64,000 bases of DNA from Caldimonas mangrovi (lineage in GTDB: Bacteria > Pseudomonadota > Gammaproteobacteria > Burkholderiales > Burkholderiaceae_C). Position 1 is the first letter of the stretch; each line of letters opens with the position of its first letter. Below the pieces are notes generated by a model. The model did no database searches. It was not told the origin of the DNA and saw nothing but the letters and a program-made list of their open reading frames with translations. The position numbers and the translations under genes were made by a program. This document shows, piece by piece, positions 29,601 through 39,346 of this stretch. Where the stretch lies: NCBI RefSeq assembly GCF_023721835.1, contig NZ_JAMKFE010000001.1, forward strand, positions 310,001 through 374,000, written 5' to 3'.

Positions 29601-29854
29601 TAAGAGCGCGAATAGAGCTGGTTGATGCCGGCGATCGAGTTGACCGCTTCTTCGACCTTCTTGCTGACCTCGGTCTCGACGATCTCCGGCGAGGCGCCTG
29701 GGTAGTCGACCTGCACCACCACGACGGGAAACTCGACGTCCGGGAACTGGTCGACCTTCAGCCGCTGGTACGAGAACACGCCGAGCACGACGAAGGCGAG
29801 CATCACCATCGTGGCCAGCACGGGGTTGCGGATCGAGACGCGGGTGAACCACAT
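26660..29854 (-). CDS. RND multidrug efflux pump, inner-membrane permease
   Basis: The 1064-residue protein is an AcrB/MexF/MdtB-like hydrophobe/amphiphile exporter driven by protons. It has twelve membrane helices and two large periplasmic loops. The proton-relay motif [13 protein letters not shown] with the paired aspartates is intact. The start [19 protein letters not shown] and the late [29 protein letters not shown] are typical. Its ATG is 22 bases downstream of the adaptor stop. The nearby TetR regulator and the TolC gene on the same strand suggest a complete tripartite pump. Confidence 0.96.
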   Translation of the reverse strand: [1064 protein letters not shown]

Positions 29855-29875
29855 GGTGGGGTGCTGTGGCCGTCG

Positions 29876-31018
29876 TCAGGGGCCGGCCGGCGCCGCGATC
29901 GCGGTCAGCCGCACCGGCGTGCCGTCGCGCACCAGGCCGACACTGCCGGCGAGCACCTGTTCGCCGGCGCGCAGGCCGGCGCGGACAGCCACGAGGCCCG
30001 GGCCGCCGACCTGGGCGTAGCCGCGCGTACCGAGGGTGACACCGCGCTGCATCGCCTTGCCGTCGCCGACCACCAGCACATAGGGCAGCGGCTGGTCCAG
30101 GCGCACGGCCGATTCAGGCACGGCCAGCACGGCCTGGCGCTCCAGTTCCAGCCGGCCGGTGGCGAACAACCCGTGCCTCAGCGCGGGGTGCGGTTCCACC
30201 GCGAAGTACACCATCACGGCCCGGGTACCGGCCTGGGCGCTCGGGTTGATGCGTGCCACGCTGGCCGGGACCGGCTCGGGCAAGCCGTCGATCTTCAGCT
30301 GCGCCTGCTGCCCGACGCGCACGGCGCCGACGTCCTCGGGCGCCACCGCGGCTTCCAGCTCGATGCGTGTCAGGTCCACCACTTCGAGCAGCTTGGCGTC
30401 GATGCCGACGCGTTCGCCCGGCTGTACCAGCCGCTGCGAGACGTGGCCGCTGATCGGCGCACGCAGCACCGTGTCGTCCATGGCCTTGCGTGCGAGATCG
30501 GCGTTGGCCTGCGCCGCCAGCAGCGTCGCGCGTGCGGCGGCGGCGTTCGACACCGACGTGTCGAGCGCGTTCTTCGAGATGAACCCCTGGTTCACCAGTG
30601 CGCGATTGTTCTCCAGCGTGCGCTCGGCAATCTCGAGCTGAGCCTCGGCCGATGCCGCCTGCTCGCGGGCCTGCCGCAGCCGCGCCGCGTATTCGGTCGG
30701 GTCGAGGTGGCCGATGACCTGACCGGCCTTCACCGCGTCACCTTCGCGTACCGCCAGGTCGCGGACCTCGGCGGCGACCTTGGCCTTCACGACCGCGGTG
30801 TTGACGGCCTTCAAGCCGCCGGAGACCGCCAGCGTGCGCACCAGTTGCTGCTCCCGCACCTCCAGCACGTCGGTGGGCGCCAGCTCGAGCACCGGCGCGG
30901 TGCGGGGCTCGGCGGCGCGTTGCTGCTCCGCCTTGCGTGCCGTCAGGCCGCGGCCGACGGCCAGCACCAGCAGCATCACCAACAGCAGTGGAACCGCCCA
31001 TTTCAACGAGCGCTTCAT
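29876..31018 (-). CDS. RND efflux periplasmic adaptor (membrane fusion protein)
   Basis: The 380-residue protein has an N-terminal membrane anchor (KWAVPLLLVMLLVLAVGRGL). Lipoyl-like halves (VKAKVAAEVRDLAVREGDAVKAGQVIGHLD; RAPISGHVSQRLVQPGERV) flank an alpha-helical hairpin rich in Ala/Gln/Glu. A beta-barrel domain follows. The ATG at 31018 has GAGGG 5 bases upstream; an ATG at 31030 is an alternative. It lies between the TetR gene and the RND permease, forming an operon with the permease. Confidence 0.93.
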   Translation of the reverse strand: MKRSLKWAVPLLLVMLLVLAVGRGLTARKAEQQRAAEPRTAPVLELAPTDVLEVREQQLVRTLAVSGGLKAVNTAVVKAKVAAEVRDLAVREGDAVKAGQVIGHLDPTEYAARLRQAREQAASAEAQLEIAERTLENNRALVNQGFISKNALDTSVSNAAAARATLLAAQANADLARKAMDDTVLRAPISGHVSQRLVQPGERVGIDAKLLEVVDLTRIELEAAVAPEDVGAVRVGQQAQLKIDGLPEPVPASVARINPSAQAGTRAVMVYFAVEPHPALRHGLFATGRLELERQAVLAVPESAVRLDQPLPYVLVVGDGKAMQRGVTLGTRGYAQVGGPGLVAVRAGLRAGEQVLAGSVGLVRDGTPVRLTAIAAPAGP

Positions 31019-31058
31019 CGCATCCCTCATGTGCTTGTTCGTGGGGTCAGTCCCGGCG

Positions 31059-31733
31059 TCAGCCGGCGCGCGGCACGGACAGGCCATGCAGCATCAGGTC
31101 GATGTGGTTGGCGATAAAGCCGCTCGGATTCTTGGCGATGGCTTCGGCGGCCGAGCAGGCGCCGATCGAGTGCTTGTGCAGACACAACATCAGCATCGGG
31201 AAGATCAGCGAGTGCGCCGTGTCATACAGATTGGTGGGCCGGAACTCGCCCCGGTCGACGCCGCGTTGCAGCAGGCGCACGATCAGGCGCTCGCCGGGCT
31301 CGATCACTTCTTCGGCGTAGAACCTGGCGAGGTCGGGGAAGTTGCGGACCTCGGTGATGATGAGCTTGAAGATGCCGGAAGCCTGCGTCTCGCCGACGCG
31401 CTCCCACCAAGTGTTGGCGACCAGCCGGATCAGGTCGGCGGTCGGGCCATCGAACTGTGCGACGATGCCGTCGCCCTGTGCGATCGTCAGCGACAGGTTG
31501 TGCCGGATCACGGCCTTCAGCAGCTCTTCCTTGCTGGGGAAATACAGATAGACCGTGCCCTTGGACACGCCAGCGCGTGCTGCGACGTCGTCGATCTTGG
31601 TCGCGGCAAATCCCTTCTCGACGAACAGGTCGAGCGCAGCGTCCAGGAGTTCCTGCGGACGCGCCTCCTTGCGCCGGCGCCGGGACGGCTCGGGCTCGCC
31701 CGGGAGGGTAGAAGTGGTGGGCTGTGAGGGCAT
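31059..31733 (-). CDS. TetR/AcrR family repressor of the RND operon
   Basis: The 224-residue protein has the TetR DNA-binding domain near residues 25-75 (LLDAALDLFVEKGFAATKIDDVAARAGVSKGTVYLYFPSKEELLKAV, cited in part). A C-terminal ligand and dimerisation domain follows, including the TetR_C-like segment NLYDTAHSLIFPMLMLCLHKH. A perfect operator-like palindrome lies 13 bases upstream of its start, so it most likely represses itself and the co-directional adaptor/pump genes. Confidence 0.93.
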   Translation of the reverse strand: MPSQPTTSTLPGEPEPSRRRRKEARPQELLDAALDLFVEKGFAATKIDDVAARAGVSKGTVYLYFPSKEELLKAVIRHNLSLTIAQGDGIVAQFDGPTADLIRLVANTWWERVGETQASGIFKLIITEVRNFPDLARFYAEEVIEPGERLIVRLLQRGVDRGEFRPTNLYDTAHSLIFPMLMLCLHKHSIGACSAAEAIAKNPSGFIANHIDLMLHGLSVPRAG

Positions 31734-31745
31734 CTTAAATAAATG

Positions 31746-31759
31746 ACTGACCGGTCAGT
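31746..31759. promoter_or_regulatory. Probable TetR operator palindrome
   Basis: ACTGACCGGTCAGT is a perfect 14-base palindrome, 13 bases before the TetR ATG. Its form (ACTGACC arms with CGG centre) is that of known TetR/AcrR operators such as those controlling RND pumps. The flanks are AT-rich (AAATAAATG, AATG), fitting a promoter overlapped by the repressor. Confidence 0.75.
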
Positions 31760-31930
31760 AATGTAGCGGCGCGGTGGCAGCCGGTCAAGGACAGGGGCAA
31801 AACCCGGCGGGTGCACCGCCGAGGAGTGTGTACGACCCGGGGTGTCTGTTGCCGGCTCGTGCGGTAAAGATCGGTGAAGTCTTGCTGCGCCCGGTGCCGG
31901 GCGTCAAAGACGCTTCCTAGAATCGGCAGC

Positions 31931-33271
31931 ATGAAGCACAAGTTGTGGTGGTGGATCGTTGCGGCAGCGGTTCTGGCCGCATCCGCCGGTGTCTGGTGGT
32001 CCGCGCAGCGTGACGGGTCTCGGACCAGCTACCGGACCGCAGCGGTCGAACGGGGGGCGTTGCAGGCTACCGTTTCCGCAGCGGGCACCGTGATGGCGGT
32101 GTCGCAGGTTCAGGTCGGCAGCCAGGTCTCCGGGCAGATCATGGAAGTGCTGGCCGACTTCAACTCGGAAGTGAAGCGCGGCCAGCTGATCGCGCGGCTC
32201 GACCCCAAGAGCTTCGAGTACCGCGTGCAGCAGGCCAGCGCCGACGTCGAGGCGGCTCGGGCGGCCGTGCTGACGGCGCAGGCGAGCGCGCTTTCGGCGA
32301 ATGCCAGTGTCGCGCGTGCGCAGGTCGAGCTGCGGCAGGCCGAACGCGACCTGGCCCGCAACCGCGATCTGGTGGCGCAGGCGTTTCTGTCACCGGCGGA
32401 ACTGGAGCGTACGCAGGCCACGGTGAACACGCTGCGCGAGGCGCTGAACGTGGCGCAGGCGCAGTTCCAGGTGGCCCAGGCGCAGACGCGCAATGCCGAG
32501 GCCACGGTAAGGCAGCGCCAGGCGCAACTGGCGCAGGCCAGGGTCGACCTGGAGCGCACGCAGATTCGCTCACCGGTCGACGGCATCGTCGTCAAGCGCA
32601 GTATCGAGCTGGGGCAGACGGTGGCTGCCAGCCTGCAGTCACCGGAGCTGTTCGTCATTGCGCGCAATCTCGACGACATGCAGGTCGAGGTGCCGGTCGA
32701 CGAGGCCGACATCGGCCGCGTGCAGCCGGGACAGCAGGCCTCGTTCACGGTGGACGCCTTTCCAGGGCGTGGCTACGACGGCCAGGTGCGGCAGGTGCGC
32801 AAGTCGGCGACCAACACTCAGAACGTCATCACCTACACGGTAGTGGTCAGTTTCCGTCAGCAGCGCGGCGAGTTGCTGCCGGGCATGACGGCCAATGTGC
32901 GCATCGTCACTGACGTGCGCGACAACATCCTGAAGGTGCCCAACGCCGCGCTGCGCGTGCGACTGCCGGGACCCGCCGGTGAAGACGCGCAGCCCTCCGG
33001 GCCGCGGCGCGAGGCCGCCCGGGCGACGCCGCGCGATACCGGCGGCGACGGCCGGGCGCGCCAGGAAGTGGGCACGCGCGGCAAGCTCTACCTGCTGCCG
33101 GCCGGGCAGCTCGAGCCGCATCCCGTGGCCGTGCGGCTCGGCATCAGCGACGGGCAGATGACCGAAGTGCTGGCGGGCGACGTGAAGGAGGGCGACCTGG
33201 TCGTGACCGGCGTTTCGGCAGGCGAGCAGGGTGGCGGGCGGTCCGCCGGGGGCCCGCGGATGCGGCTGTAG
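31931..33271 (+). CDS. macA: MacA-like periplasmic adaptor of an ABC exporter
   Basis: The 446-residue protein has an N-terminal anchor (LWWWIVAAAVLAASAGVWW). The lipoyl domain has VGSQVSGQIMEVLADFNSEVKRGQLIARLD and IRSPVDGIVVKRSIELGQTVA (cited in parts). A long alpha-hairpin of Ala/Gln/Arg repeats and a barrel domain follow. A low-complexity insert around residues 350-385 (PSGPRREAARATPRDTGG) is unusual. The next two genes encode the ABC ATPase and permease, so this is the adaptor of a MacAB-type system. Substrate unknown (macrolides, peptides or lipids in relatives). Confidence 0.9.
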   Translation: MKHKLWWWIVAAAVLAASAGVWWSAQRDGSRTSYRTAAVERGALQATVSAAGTVMAVSQVQVGSQVSGQIMEVLADFNSEVKRGQLIARLDPKSFEYRVQQASADVEAARAAVLTAQASALSANASVARAQVELRQAERDLARNRDLVAQAFLSPAELERTQATVNTLREALNVAQAQFQVAQAQTRNAEATVRQRQAQLAQARVDLERTQIRSPVDGIVVKRSIELGQTVAASLQSPELFVIARNLDDMQVEVPVDEADIGRVQPGQQASFTVDAFPGRGYDGQVRQVRKSATNTQNVITYTVVVSFRQQRGELLPGMTANVRIVTDVRDNILKVPNAALRVRLPGPAGEDAQPSGPRREAARATPRDTGGDGRARQEVGTRGKLYLLPAGQLEPHPVAVRLGISDGQMTEVLAGDVKEGDLVVTGVSAGEQGGGRSAGGPRMRL

Positions 33272-33275
33272 CGCA

Positions 33276-33994
33276 ATGGCCCTGATCGAAGCACGCGAGC
33301 TGACCAAGACCTACCGCATGGGCCAGGACGAGGCCACGGTCGTCCATGCGTTGCGCGGCGTGTCGTTCGACATCGGCGCCGGCGAATTCGTTGCCATCAT
33401 GGGCGCTTCCGGCTCGGGCAAGTCGACGCTGATGAACATCCTCGGCTGTCTCGACCAACCCGGCACCGGCAGCTACCGGCTTGCCGGCGAGAACGTCGAG
33501 ACGATGACGCCCGACCAGTTGGCCGCTGTGCGCAACCGTCGCATCGGCTTCGTCTTCCAGCAGTTCAACCTGTTGCCGCGGACTTCGGCCCTCGAGAACG
33601 TCGAGTTGCCGCTGGTCTACGCCGGCGTCGGCAGCCGCGAGCGCCGCGAACGCGCGATGGACAGTCTCGGGCGCGTCGGGCTGGCCGGCCGCTGGGCGCA
33701 CACGCCTTCGGAGCTGTCGGGTGGGCAGCAGCAGCGGGTCGCGATCGCGCGGGCGCTCGTGAACCGGCCCGAGCTGGTGCTGGCCGACGAACCGACCGGC
33801 GCGCTCGACACGGCCACCTCCGAAGAGGTGATGCGCTTGCTGGGCGAGTTGCATCGCCAGGGCATGACGGTCGTGCTGGTGACACACGAACACGACATCG
33901 CCGAATGGGCGTTGCGCCGCATGGTGTTTCGCGACGGGGAGGTGATCGACGACAGCCGCCAGCCGGGGCGCATGCATCCACAGGAGGCTTCCGC

Positions 33995-33998
<4 letters not shown>
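33276..33998 (+). CDS. MacB-type ABC transporter ATPase
   Basis: The 240-residue protein is a LolD/MacB-family ATPase. Walker A is GASGSGKST (residues 43-51), the Q loop is FVFQQFNLLPRTSALENVELPL, the signature is LSGGQQQR and Walker B is LVLADEPTGALD. It begins 4 bases after the adaptor stop, and its stop overlaps the permease start (GTGA). In E. coli MacB the ATPase and membrane parts are one protein; here they are separate. Confidence 0.95.
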
Positions 33999-35216
<1,218 letters not shown>

Positions 35217-35224
<8 letters not shown>

Positions 35225-35807
35225 GGCGCGGGTTCCTCGTGCACCGGGCGTCGGGGGGATGCTCCGCCGCCGCGCAGTCGTGCTCGGCGGCGTGGCGGCA
35301 TGCGCCGGCTGTGCGTCGCTGGGCGGCCTTCGCACCGTCGAGGTGTCGCAGGCGCAACTGCTCGACGCCATTGCACGCCAGTTCCCGCTGCGGCTGGGTG
35401 GGCCCGAACCGTTCGAGCTTGTCGCGGTCTCGCCACGCCTGCGTGCGATGCCCAAAGAAAACCGGCTCGCCACCGAGGTCGATCTCGACATCGGGCCGGG
35501 TATCGCCGGGCGTGTCTTGAGCGGAACGGTCGGCTTCAGCTATGGGCTGCGCTATGAGCCGGCCGACCACACGGTGCGCATGAACAGCCTGCGCGTCGAC
35601 CGGCTCGATCTGGGGCCGTACGGCGACCTGCTGCGCCTGCGGGCCGGCAGCTTGGCCAGCCTGTTGGCCGAGGAATTGCTTGAAGGCCTGGTCGTCTACG
35701 CACTGGGGCCCGAAGACGTGCGCCGGCTGGACGCAGGCGGCTACCAACCAGGCGACATCCGCGTGACGCCGGCCGGGCTGGCGATCACCTTGGTGCCCCG
35801 GCGCTGA
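35217..35807 (+). CDS. DUF1439-like lipoprotein
   Basis: The 196-residue protein has a signal peptide with a lipobox ([12 protein letters not shown]), an N-terminal Arg pair, and a mature part resembling DUF1439 proteins ([22 protein letters not shown] ... [30 protein letters not shown]-like sequence). Its start overlaps the permease stop by 8 bases, so it is the fourth gene of the MacAB-like operon. The function of the family is unknown; an envelope location is likely. Confidence 0.75.
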
Positions 35808-35902
35808 CGGCGACGGCCTCGAACGGCCTCGGTTGCGAAGCCAAACAGCTTTGTATCGAGCGCTGGGTATCATCCGCGGCGTCTTCCAAGAGAGGGTTCG
35901 GT

Positions 35903-36766
35903 TTGGACATCGTATTGCTGTTGAAGGCGGCCGTGATGGGCATCGTCGAGGGGCTCACCGAGTTCCTGCCCATCTCTTCCACCGGCCACCTGATCCTCGC
36001 TTCCTCGCTGCTCGATTTCACCGGCGACAACGTCAAGGCTTTCGACATCGCGATCCAGACCGGCGCCATGTTCGCCGTCGTCTGGCAATACCGAGAGCGC
36101 CTGCGCTCGACGGTGTCCGGCCTCGGTCGCGATCGGGTCGCGCAGCGCTTTGCGGCCAACGTGATCATTGCTTTCCTGCCGGCGGTCGTGTTTGGTCTGC
36201 TGCTGGGCGGCTGGATCAAGGAGCACCTGTTCTACCCGGTGCCGGTGGCGATCGCGCTGGTGGTGGGCGGCTTGCTGATCCTGTGGATCGAGCGGCGCCA
36301 CAAGCGGCTGTACGGCGAGCGCGATCTGCAGGGCGCGCGGTTGGCCAGGGTCGAAACCATCGACGACATGACCGCACTCGACGCGCTGAAGGTCGGCCTG
36401 CTGCAGTGCCTTGCGCTGATCCCCGGCACCAGCCGTTCCGGTGCCACCATCATGGGCGCCATCGTGCTCGGTTTCTCGCGCAAGGCGGCCACCGAGTTCA
36501 GCTTCTTTCTCGGCATTCCGACGCTGATGGGGGCGGGCGTCTACTCGCTATGGAAGCAGCGTGACGGCCTCAGCTGGGCCGACATGCCGATGTTCGCCGT
36601 CGGCACGGCGCTGTCCTTCATCAGCGCCCTGGTCTGCATACGCTGGCTGATCCGCTATGTGTCCAGCCACGACTTCACGCTGTTCGCGTGGTACCGGCTG
36701 GTGTTCGGCGGCATCATCCTGCTGACCGCCTACACCGGCTGGATCGAGTGGCACGGGCACGGCTGA
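35903..36766 (+). CDS. uppP: Undecaprenyl-diphosphate phosphatase
   Basis: UppP (BacA) recycles undecaprenyl diphosphate for peptidoglycan and confers bacitracin resistance. The 287-residue membrane protein starts at TTG 35903 behind AGAGAGGG. The two catalytic loops are visible: [17 protein letters not shown] near the N-terminus and [14 protein letters not shown] in the second half. Eight membrane helices are predicted by eye. Confidence 0.96.
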   Translation: MDIVLLLKAAVMGIVEGLTEFLPISSTGHLILASSLLDFTGDNVKAFDIAIQTGAMFAVVWQYRERLRSTVSGLGRDRVAQRFAANVIIAFLPAVVFGLLLGGWIKEHLFYPVPVAIALVVGGLLILWIERRHKRLYGERDLQGARLARVETIDDMTALDALKVGLLQCLALIPGTSRSGATIMGAIVLGFSRKAATEFSFFLGIPTLMGAGVYSLWKQRDGLSWADMPMFAVGTALSFISALVCIRWLIRYVSSHDFTLFAWYRLVFGGIILLTAYTGWIEWHGHG

Positions 36767-36776
36767 TGCCTCCGCC

Positions 36777-37499
36777 TCAACGGCGCGTGAAGACCAGGTC
36801 CCACACGCCGTGCCCGAGCTTCAGGCCCCGGTTCTCGAATTTCGTCAGCGGCCGGTATGCCGGCTTCTCGGCATAGCTTTCGGCCGTGTTCTGCAGCGCC
36901 GGCTCGGCAGACAGCACCTCCAGGATCTGCTGCGCATAGGGCTCCCAGTCCGTCGCGCAGTGCAGGTAGCCGCCCGGCGCCAGACGCGATACCAGCTTCG
37001 TGACGAGCGGCGGCTGGATCAGCCGGCGCTTGTGGTGCCGCTTCTTGTGCCACGGGTCGGGGAAGAAGATGTGGACCCCGGCGAGCGATGCAGGCGCGAT
37101 CATGTGGTCCAGGACTTCGACGGCGTCGTGCTGGATGATGCGCAGGTTCGTCAGCCCCTGCTCGCCGATGCGCTTGAGCAGCGAGCCAACGCCCGGCTCG
37201 TGCACTTCGCAGCCGATGAAGTCGTGCTCGGGCCGCAGCGCCGCGATGTGCGCGGTGGCGTCCCCCATGCCGAAACCGATCTCCAGGATCGCTGGTGCAC
37301 GCCGGCCGAAGACGGCCGCGCAATCCAGCACCTGCTGGCGGTAAGGCAGCACGAACTGAGGCCCCAGCGTCACCAACGCTCGCGCCTGGCCTTCGGTGGT
37401 GCGCCCTGCACGCATCACGTAGCTGCGGATCGAACGCGGATGCTCGACGTCGGCCGGTGGCGGCGTTTCGGGTGGGGAGAGGGGAGCTTTCTGTGACAT
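36777..37499 (-). CDS. trmB: tRNA (guanine-N7-)-methyltransferase
   Basis: TrmB makes m7G46 in tRNA. The 240-residue protein has the SAM motif [16 protein letters not shown] and the family signatures [19 protein letters not shown] (here [19 protein letters not shown]) and [14 protein letters not shown]. The C-terminal [17 protein letters not shown] segment is typical. It converges with uppP, the stops being 10 bases apart. Confidence 0.96.
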   Translation of the reverse strand: MSQKAPLSPPETPPPADVEHPRSIRSYVMRAGRTTEGQARALVTLGPQFVLPYRQQVLDCAAVFGRRAPAILEIGFGMGDATAHIAALRPEHDFIGCEVHEPGVGSLLKRIGEQGLTNLRIIQHDAVEVLDHMIAPASLAGVHIFFPDPWHKKRHHKRRLIQPPLVTKLVSRLAPGGYLHCATDWEPYAQQILEVLSAEPALQNTAESYAEKPAYRPLTKFENRGLKLGHGVWDLVFTRR

Positions 37500-37604
37500 G
37501 GACGCGCATTTTGCCGCCGTCGGCGGATGGCGGCATTGCGTGATGCTGACTGCCGCTGCCGACTCGGCGGGCGATGATCGTTCCAGCTTCGAAGAGCACC
37601 AGCG

Positions 37605-37633
37605 CTCGACGGACCGAGTGACGCCCCTATAAT
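37605..37633 (+). promoter_or_regulatory. Promoter of tRNA-Gly
   Basis: A perfect -10 box TATAAT lies at 37628-37633, 11 bases before the tRNA. A weak -35 (CTCGAC, 37605-37610) sits 17 bases upstream. Transcription would start near 37640, just ahead of the tRNA 5' end. Confidence 0.6.
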
Positions 37634-37644
37634 CGCTGCTCAGT

Positions 37645-37715
37645 GCGGGTGTAGTTCAATGGTAGAACGGCAGCTTCCCAAGCTTCATACGAGGGTTCGA
37701 TTCCCTTCACCCGCT
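37645..37715 (+). tRNA. tRNA-Gly (anticodon CCC), no encoded CCA
   Basis: A 71-base cloverleaf without CCA. The acceptor GCGGGTG pairs with CACCCGC, discriminator T. The D arm is GTTC-AATGGTA-GAAC and the anticodon loop TTCCCAA reads CCC. The T arm is GAGGGTTCGATTCCCTT. The anticodon stem has one C-T mismatch (GCAGC/GCTTC). After the discriminator the DNA reads CATCC instead of CCA, unlike the three tRNAs at 16477-16811. The 3' part recurs at 51732. Confidence 0.93.
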
Positions 37716-37720
37716 CATCC
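37701..37720 (+). repeat. Candidate attachment site, left copy (in tRNA-Gly 3' end)
   Basis: TTCCCTTCACCCG (37701-37713) followed by CT and CATCC matches 51732-51751, where the same 13 bases are followed by TG and CATCC. The two copies are direct repeats, 18 of 20 bases identical, 14.0 kb apart. Placement in the 3' end of a tRNA gene is the classic target of tyrosine integrases. Confidence 0.5.
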
Positions 37721-37882
37721 ATAGAGGCCGCGGACGTCTACGAGGCCCCATATAGGCCGTCTCATCGCCTTTTGGTGTATGCCAATGCTCTTCTCGTGCC
37801 GCTCTCGGCGGGAGCACGACGCTGAATACATGTGGAATTGCCTTGCGCAATTTCGCCTTGCTCGGCCGGGCCGGGGCCCTTG

Positions 37883-39187
37883 TTACCCAAGCGCAATGGG
37901 CCGAGTGGGCAAAACCCGATGAATCTCGTCGGCCAAGACATGAAGACACATCGGTTTTGCCAGGTAGCCGTCCATCCCGGCTGAGAGGCATGCTTTCCGA
38001 CGGCTGGCGTCATCGTTGGCTGTCGCCGCGAGGATGGGAAACGGTGGAAGGCTGCCTGCTTGTTGGCAGGCACGCAGGCGCTCGGTGGCCTCCATCCCGT
38101 CCATCACCGGCATGTCTATGTCCATCAGCACCATGTCAGGCGGGTGCGCGCGGCAGAGCTCGATGGCCTCGACCCCGTTGCTCGCGATCGCCACCTCGTA
38201 TCCCAGCAATTCCAACTGCCCGCGCGCGATCAGCTGATTGACGGCGCTGTCGTCGACAACGAGAACAAGCCCCGCATCTTCCGCGTACAAGGGGCTGGGC
38301 GAGGTTTCACGGGATTCGACTGTGGAGGTACGCCAGTCCACATGAGCGGTGAGCCGCTCGAGTTCGAGAGGGCTCAATGGCAGGAGGCGGACGTCGACCG
38401 AAGTGGAGCCGCGCGCCTGCACGGTAGGTGACCCGGCAAGTACGGCCAGCACGGTCCACATGGCCGGTACCGAGGTTGCCATCCTCTCCATTTCTGCCAG
38501 CTCCGTCCCCGTGAACTCTGCGACGATGAGCAGCATGGGAAGGCGTGGTCCCTCGGCGTTGCCCGCCAAGTCGACTTGCTCCGAAACTTGCTCCAGTGAC
38601 CGAAACGACCTGATACGCCAACCGAGGCGGCGCAGGCGCCGGTGCACTGAGTCCAACGCGCCGGGCACCGGACTCACCAGCCACGCTGTCACGCCGGCCG
38701 CATCTGGCAGCGGTTCTGCACCAGAAACCTCTACCGCGGATATCCATGTCCGCAGGGAGAGGACCAGGCCCTCCGGCCCGGAATCGAGGAACGTCACGTC
38801 TCCGTGGGTCACCGGGCAAACACCAAAGGCCTCCACTGCGTTTGTCCCAAGTGGAGCTGACTGCACGGGTCGCAGCTCCAGGCGCTCCAGGACATGAGCA
38901 ACGGTCTCGTCTGACGCCTTGGTGCCGGTACCCGCCGCATGCACAATAACTTCACTTCGGCCGGCTTGGGGCGTTTCGACCTCGGCGCTAAACATCACGA
39001 AACCCGCATCGATGCAATCGGTCATCGCGATCAGAACTCGGTGTATGGCTGCCCGCAAGCCCGGATTGCTGGATGGCAACTCCAGATAGGGGCCGCGGTA
39101 ATCCAAATACGAGATCAGCTTCTTCGAGCGTGCCAGCGGCAAGACTTCTCGCGCGCTCTGCGTAAAGAGTTCCGAGAATTCCGTCAT
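37883..39187 (-). CDS. Receiver-domain protein with a degenerate kinase-like N-terminus
   Basis: The 434-residue protein ends in an intact receiver domain (residues ~315-430: VLVVDDSAVNQLIA, phosphoacceptor Asp in MVLMDIDMPVMDGMEAT, ATAND, YLAKPM). The first ~150 residues resemble a histidine-kinase ATPase domain without the dimerisation helices and without catalytic motifs: an N-box-like VLIAMTDCIDAGFVMF lacks Asn, and GTGTK and PLGTN stand where the G boxes would be. A middle segment (~170-300) looks like a decayed receiver. It is therefore probably a phosphorylation-controlled scaffold, not a kinase. The start at 39187 is chosen by alignment with the paralogue at 40248; 39265 is possible. 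Confidence 0.75.
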   Translation of the reverse strand: MTEFSELFTQSAREVLPLARSKKLISYLDYRGPYLELPSSNPGLRAAIHRVLIAMTDCIDAGFVMFSAEVETPQAGRSEVIVHAAGTGTKASDETVAHVLERLELRPVQSAPLGTNAVEAFGVCPVTHGDVTFLDSGPEGLVLSLRTWISAVEVSGAEPLPDAAGVTAWLVSPVPGALDSVHRRLRRLGWRIRSFRSLEQVSEQVDLAGNAEGPRLPMLLIVAEFTGTELAEMERMATSVPAMWTVLAVLAGSPTVQARGSTSVDVRLLPLSPLELERLTAHVDWRTSTVESRETSPSPLYAEDAGLVLVVDDSAVNQLIARGQLELLGYEVAIASNGVEAIELCRAHPPDMVLMDIDMPVMDGMEATERLRACQQAGSLPPFPILAATANDDASRRKACLSAGMDGYLAKPMCLHVLADEIHRVLPTRPIALG

Positions 39188-39346
39188 GGTCTGGATCCCA
39201 AGGATTGCGCACAGAATGACGCGCTTGCGGGAATCGGTGTGGCGCGAAGAGGGTGCCGCTTCCACATCGTGTTCCAGTCACGGTCGAAGGCAGCTCGCTC
39301 AGGCGTTTGCGAGCAATCGGGGCTCCCGCTCGATCGTCCTGATGTC

